From Coemansia sp. RSA 1804 (Eukaryota > Kickxellomycota > Kickxellomycetes > Kickxellales > Kickxellaceae): DNA of 19,690 nt. Both the position numbers and the translations under genes were made by a program. The stretch is taken from NCBI GenBank assembly GCA_027578815.1, contig JANBTH010000353.1:1-19690 (forward strand), given 5' to 3'. The notes below the pieces were generated by a model. That model saw only the letters and a list, made by a program, of their open reading frames with translations. It had not been told where the DNA came from and did no database searches. Below, one piece after another: positions 16,873-19,690 of the stretch. Numbering within the stretch: the stretch's first letter is position 1; every line of letters begins with the position of its first letter.

Positions 16873-17349
16873 GGCTTGTTTCTCTTTAATCAGGCTGCCA
16901 GAGGCGCAACAATAGTAAGGAGGTGTCTATTAGGATGAATGGAAAGAAAAAAAAGAAAAGGTGCACAACCTTTCTTGTCAGAAAAAAGAGCCATGCTGGC
17001 TTCCTTTTATTAATTGTTATCCGTCTTCAGAATGAAAGACGATGCCGAAAGCTGTTAGCTGCGGCGAATATGTGACATCGTGGAGCTTTCAAAAACAGCC
17101 GCACTAGCTATTTTTTTTATCTCTTTCCGCATGGCCTGACGAACCGGTATGACCAATCGACTCGAACCGCATTTGCGAGAAATATGCAAATTTCACAGAA
17201 ACAAGGAACTGACCCGGCTTCCAGAAAAATGACAATAACAATAACAATTGCTAGAATTCATCCACCTCCTTCGTCTATTTTTTATTTACTCTTATTGACG
17301 GCCTTTTCACTACTCCTTTATTAGTTGAGTAACTTGTACTTTATAGAAA
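16873..17349. promoter_or_regulatory. Divergent promoter region of HIU hydrolase and Nbl1 genes
   Basis: These 477 bp separate two divergent ATGs. It contains a CCAAT box (17153-17157) and an inverted repeat ATTTGC-N9-GCAAAT (17171-17176 and 17186-17191), the right arm within ATGCAAAT. The two genes act in unrelated processes, so co-regulation is not implied. There is no ORF or RNA gene. Confidence 0.5.
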
Positions 17350-17808
17350 ATGAGCACTGCCGCCAGCTCGCGCAGCGAATTACACAGCCAACAACAGCAC
17401 CAGCAGCAGCGGAACGAGCCCATGAGCCCAGGCACGCTCTCAAGCAAGACAATCCGGTCGCTTAATCGGCATGCACAGCGCCAATTAGCCGAAGAACAAA
17501 GACTGGCAATGCTGGAGAACTTTGATATGGAGGTGGAAGACAAAATCCGCTCAATGAGGACGCAGCTGGATGTAGACAAAATGGACCTGCGACTAAAGGC
17601 CGAGTGCGAGATAGCCCAGCTTCCAAAATGCGTGCGTGATATGCCGTTGAAAACATTTATACACGAGTACGGAGGCGATGTTGCTGCTGCTGTCCGTGGC
17701 ATGCTTAGGATAGAGGGTGAAGAAAGCAGTGTTCTGGCGTCGCTCCCCGAGGCTCCGCTGGCCATCCGCATGCGGCGCAAGAAGGCTGCGCTGAACCAGG
17801 TCAAATAG
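17350..17808 (+). CDS. nbl1: Nbl1/borealin N-terminal domain protein, chromosomal passenger complex
   Basis: A 152-residue protein. Residues about 45-108 match the borealin N-terminal domain (fungal Nbl1): LAEEQRLAMLENFDMEVEDK, IRSMRTQLDVDKMDLRLKAE, CEIAQLPKCVRDMPLKTF. This helical segment forms the three-helix bundle with survivin (Bir1) and INCENP (Sli15) that carries Aurora B to centromeres and the spindle midzone. The L-x-x-F-x-x-E-v followed by i.LPk.vR.m spacing is the main evidence. N-terminal residues 1-30 are Ser- and Gln-rich. The C-terminal 40 residues are charged and end with IRMRRKKAALNQVK; there is no separate C-terminal borealin dimerisation domain, as in other fungal Nbl1 proteins. 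It is longer than budding-yeast Nbl1 (73 residues) and shorter than human borealin. Single exon. The ATG at 17350 is the first in frame. Confidence 0.85.
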   Translation: MSTAASSRSELHSQQQHQQQRNEPMSPGTLSSKTIRSLNRHAQRQLAEEQRLAMLENFDMEVEDKIRSMRTQLDVDKMDLRLKAECEIAQLPKCVRDMPLKTFIHEYGGDVAAAVRGMLRIEGEESSVLASLPEAPLAIRMRRKKAALNQVK

Positions 17809-18115
17809 CGTCAAAGCCTTATCCCTATTTCCTGGCAACATAGTTTACATTACAGAAACCATTTCCTTTCATTGTCCATTCATCAGATCTCTTGCTTGTG
17901 AAGTCATCCTTTATTATATATCTTCCTTTGCTTTATGCATGGCTCGCACGGCGAACCCAACTTATAAACACCCCTTTTCATCTGGTTTGCAGACTATTCG
18001 GTTAGGAGCCTGGTTAAAAGAGACGTTGGAAATCAAACACCCCCATATGTTGCGTATTTGAAGAGGTGGGGAACTGAGATGGGCAAATTAAAAGAAACTC
18101 ATGAAATGAAGCGGT
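17809..18115. other. Convergent 3' flanks of the Nbl1 and CSN7 genes
   Basis: 307 bp between two opposing stop codons. AT-rich. No gene or structured RNA recognised. Confidence 0.55.
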
Positions 18116-19125
18116 TCAAGCATCTCCGGTTCTCTGTTCCTCAAGCTTGTACTCTTCGCTTGCGAATTGTGAGTCGTTGCGTGTAAGCGAGTTGGAGGCA
18201 GCGACACCCTCGGTCGCATGTTCTGTACGAAGCGCCTGCTGTGCCTTTGTAAACTCAAAGTCCAGCGTCTTCTTCGCAGACGCATTCTTGGTTGCTGTAT
18301 CGATTTCAGTGGAGATTTCCCCCAGCACCTCATCGCACGCCTCCGCCCACTTTTCAAGCTTGGTGTAAATGTCCTCAAGGTCCTCCCTGCGCACGTCGCG
18401 CCCGATGACGTGGTCTATCTCGACAACACGGCGCTTCTGGTCAAGCTTTGCAGCAATCAAATTCTTGTATATACATGCGATGACCAGGTCCTCCACCTGT
18501 TGGTCCTCGCTCAAGCCCAGCTCCTTCTTTATATCGTCGTACGCAAGCAGTTTGCTCTCGGAGGCAAGGCTCACAACAGTCAGGTGCTTGAGCTTCTCCA
18601 GCTGTGGCTGAGTGAGCTGAGGAAGTGTATTGTCCGCTACAGCGTAGGATAAGCCGAATATAATATAGATTGAGCAGGATTAGTTGCTGCGCAAATCCAC
18701 AAGAGGGGTGATTCAGGAACAAGTATCAGTGCACAGCTAATGACAACAATGCTTACCATTGTACTCGTTGTATGTTCCATAGCAGAACACCTCCACCTGG
18801 CGTTGGATCGACGCATGCTGTTCGGTCTGCGCCAGCTACAGTGTCGCACCGACAAAGAAAAGAGAACCAAGCGTTTGCATATTTACACGAAACCTTGAAT
18901 TTAGGAAACCACATTCCCTGGAAAATAAACAGTTGCGCCAGAGAGATAGAAAACCAAACAAACATTCTCTAGCTGATAAGTACACAAACAACGTACCTCC
19001 TCTAGCTTGGGCGAAATAAGCAAGCGACCGTAATGGAAAATTCCCTCATCGCCCAGCGCCATTTGAATTATTGGAGCCCTTTCGGCCAGCGAAGCGGAAT
19101 TGAGCTTGAGCAGGTAAGTGTCCAT
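18116..19125 (-). CDS. csn7: COP9 signalosome subunit 7 (PCI domain), three exons
   Basis: CSN7 is a PCI-domain subunit of the COP9 signalosome, which removes NEDD8 from cullin-RING ligases. Exons are 18997-19125 (43 codons), 18757-18835 (79 nt) and 18116-18636, giving 242 residues. The introns (161 and 120 bp) have GTACGT/TAG and GTAAGC/TAG ends, and the second has an ACTAATCC branch point. The joined protein reads MDTYLLKLNSASLAERAPII, FCYGTYNEYNA, LTQPQLEKLKHLTVVSLASE, and VEDLVIACIYKNLIAAKLDQ. These match the family's LF.YGTY, LT..Q..KLK.LTV..LAE and LEDLIIDAIY...I.GKLDQ blocks. The winged-helix end contains IDHVIGRDVRREDL, characteristic of CSN7 (YAIGRDI). The C terminus from about residue 185 is coiled-coil and acidic, as expected. 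Both splice junctions preserve the frame and restore family sequence. CSN7 rather than eIF3m is favoured by the GRD motif and length. Confidence 0.93.
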
Positions 19126-19612
19126 TCTGCACTATATGTGGATTCTATGAGATAAGAAAAAGATAACCCTGCGTAAAAGACTTTTCAAAGAGGTATACTA
19201 CGAAAACTAAAACAGAAAAACAAAACACTCTTGCAACCAGCAAAGCAAAAGAAAGAAGTGAAAGAACGATGAAAACAAGGGTCCTGGAGAGAACTTTTCT
19301 TGTGACGTAATGCTTTATTTTGGTTTTGCAGCCAATTTCAAAGCCTCAGAAAAAACGGGTTGCTTCTTGAAGCCATCCACAATAACAAGCAAAGCATTTT
19401 TGGATTTGGCAGACTTGCAAAGGGAATATATTTTTGCACATTGGGCTTTGTGTAAACAAGTGAAAATTTATAATATGGTTACAAAGTGAACTCCAAATTT
19501 GCTGGAGAAATAATATGATGTCTTAAAGCGTGGTTCTAAATGCTGGCCGGACTGTCAAGGAGTATGATTAGAAAAGAACGGAATGTGTATCCAAAACGTG
19601 CGCAGAGTGAGT
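19126..19612. other. Spacer upstream of CSN7
   Basis: These 487 bp hold the 5' flank of CSN7 (purine-rich on the plus strand up to about 19280) and the 3' flank of the next minus-strand gene. No RNA gene or ORF of interest is seen. Confidence 0.55.
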
Positions 19613-19690
19613 CTATGACGACTGGTGCTGCATCATTTGCAGCAGATGCTCCTTTTCGCGCTGAAGCTCGATGATCCGCTGGACCAGCTG
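19613..19690 (-). CDS. C-terminal end of an unidentified coiled-coil protein (partial)
   Basis: On the minus strand a frame enters from the right edge and ends at TAG (19613-19615), giving 25 residues: QLVQRIIELQREKEHLLQMM followed by QHQSS. The hydrophobic residues L, I, I, L and LL at 3-4 spacing and the alternating charges indicate a coiled coil or a leucine-zipper end. It could be the end of a bZIP factor or of a structural coiled-coil protein. The codon pattern (GTC, ATC, CTG, CTT) looks coding. Nothing more can be said from this fragment. Confidence 0.5.
   Translation of the reverse strand, partial: QLVQRIIELQREKEHLLQMMQHQSS

Noticed and set aside
17140..17230. tRNA-like B box on the minus strand (GGTTCGAGTCG).
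   Set aside because: The flanks do not pair as a T stem, there is no A box upstream and no cloverleaf can be drawn.

Overview
The window looks like nuclear DNA of a fungus. Coding stretches are GC-rich, introns are few and begin GTAAGC, GTAGGT or GTACGT, and spacers are AT-rich and pyrimidine-biased. The gene set is fungal in character (fungal-type SWIRM protein, Nbl1-type borealin, Sok1/Tcp11 protein). It also holds genes familiar from animals, plants and protists: a UVSSA homologue, a Fused/STK36-like kinase, COP9 signalosome subunit 7, 5-hydroxyisourate hydrolase, and a compact metazoan-sized U1 snRNA. I infer an early-diverging, non-Dikarya fungus. This comes from gene content alone and I cannot name the species.

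Layout, left to right. The 5' part of a UVSSA homologue (minus) runs off the left edge. A complete U1 snRNA gene (plus, 617-778) sits behind a CCAAT/TATA promoter. Three minus-strand genes follow: a Fused-like kinase with a non-RD HHD catalytic loop, a small secreted cysteine-rich protein with a CBM19-like pattern and a GPI-like tail, and glyoxalase I. A 2.8 kb spacer without a convincing gene then leads to a plus-strand SWIRM-domain chromatin gene with a 1.19 kb intron ending in a NAGNAG acceptor. Convergent to it is a 957-residue Sok1/Tcp11-family protein with an IQ motif (minus).

The right half starts with an MFS sugar/polyol transporter (minus). It has one intron, a PSI-like cysteine-rich external loop, and an apparent one-base frameshift at a seven-base A/T homopolymer. 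After a 1.3 kb AT-rich spacer come a divergent pair, 5-hydroxyisourate hydrolase (minus) and Nbl1/borealin (plus), then a three-exon CSN7 gene (minus). The last 25 codons of an unidentified coiled-coil protein (minus) enter from the right edge.

The genes are unrelated housekeeping and regulatory loci: DNA repair, splicing, kinase signalling, methylglyoxal detoxification, chromatin, cAMP-type signalling, solute uptake, purine catabolism, chromosome segregation and deneddylation. I see no operon, defence island, mobile element or virus. The best items beyond standard genes are the U1 snRNA, the transporter frameshift with its PSI-like loop, the altered kinase catalytic loop, and the AUG-poor leader and tandem acceptor of the SWIRM gene.
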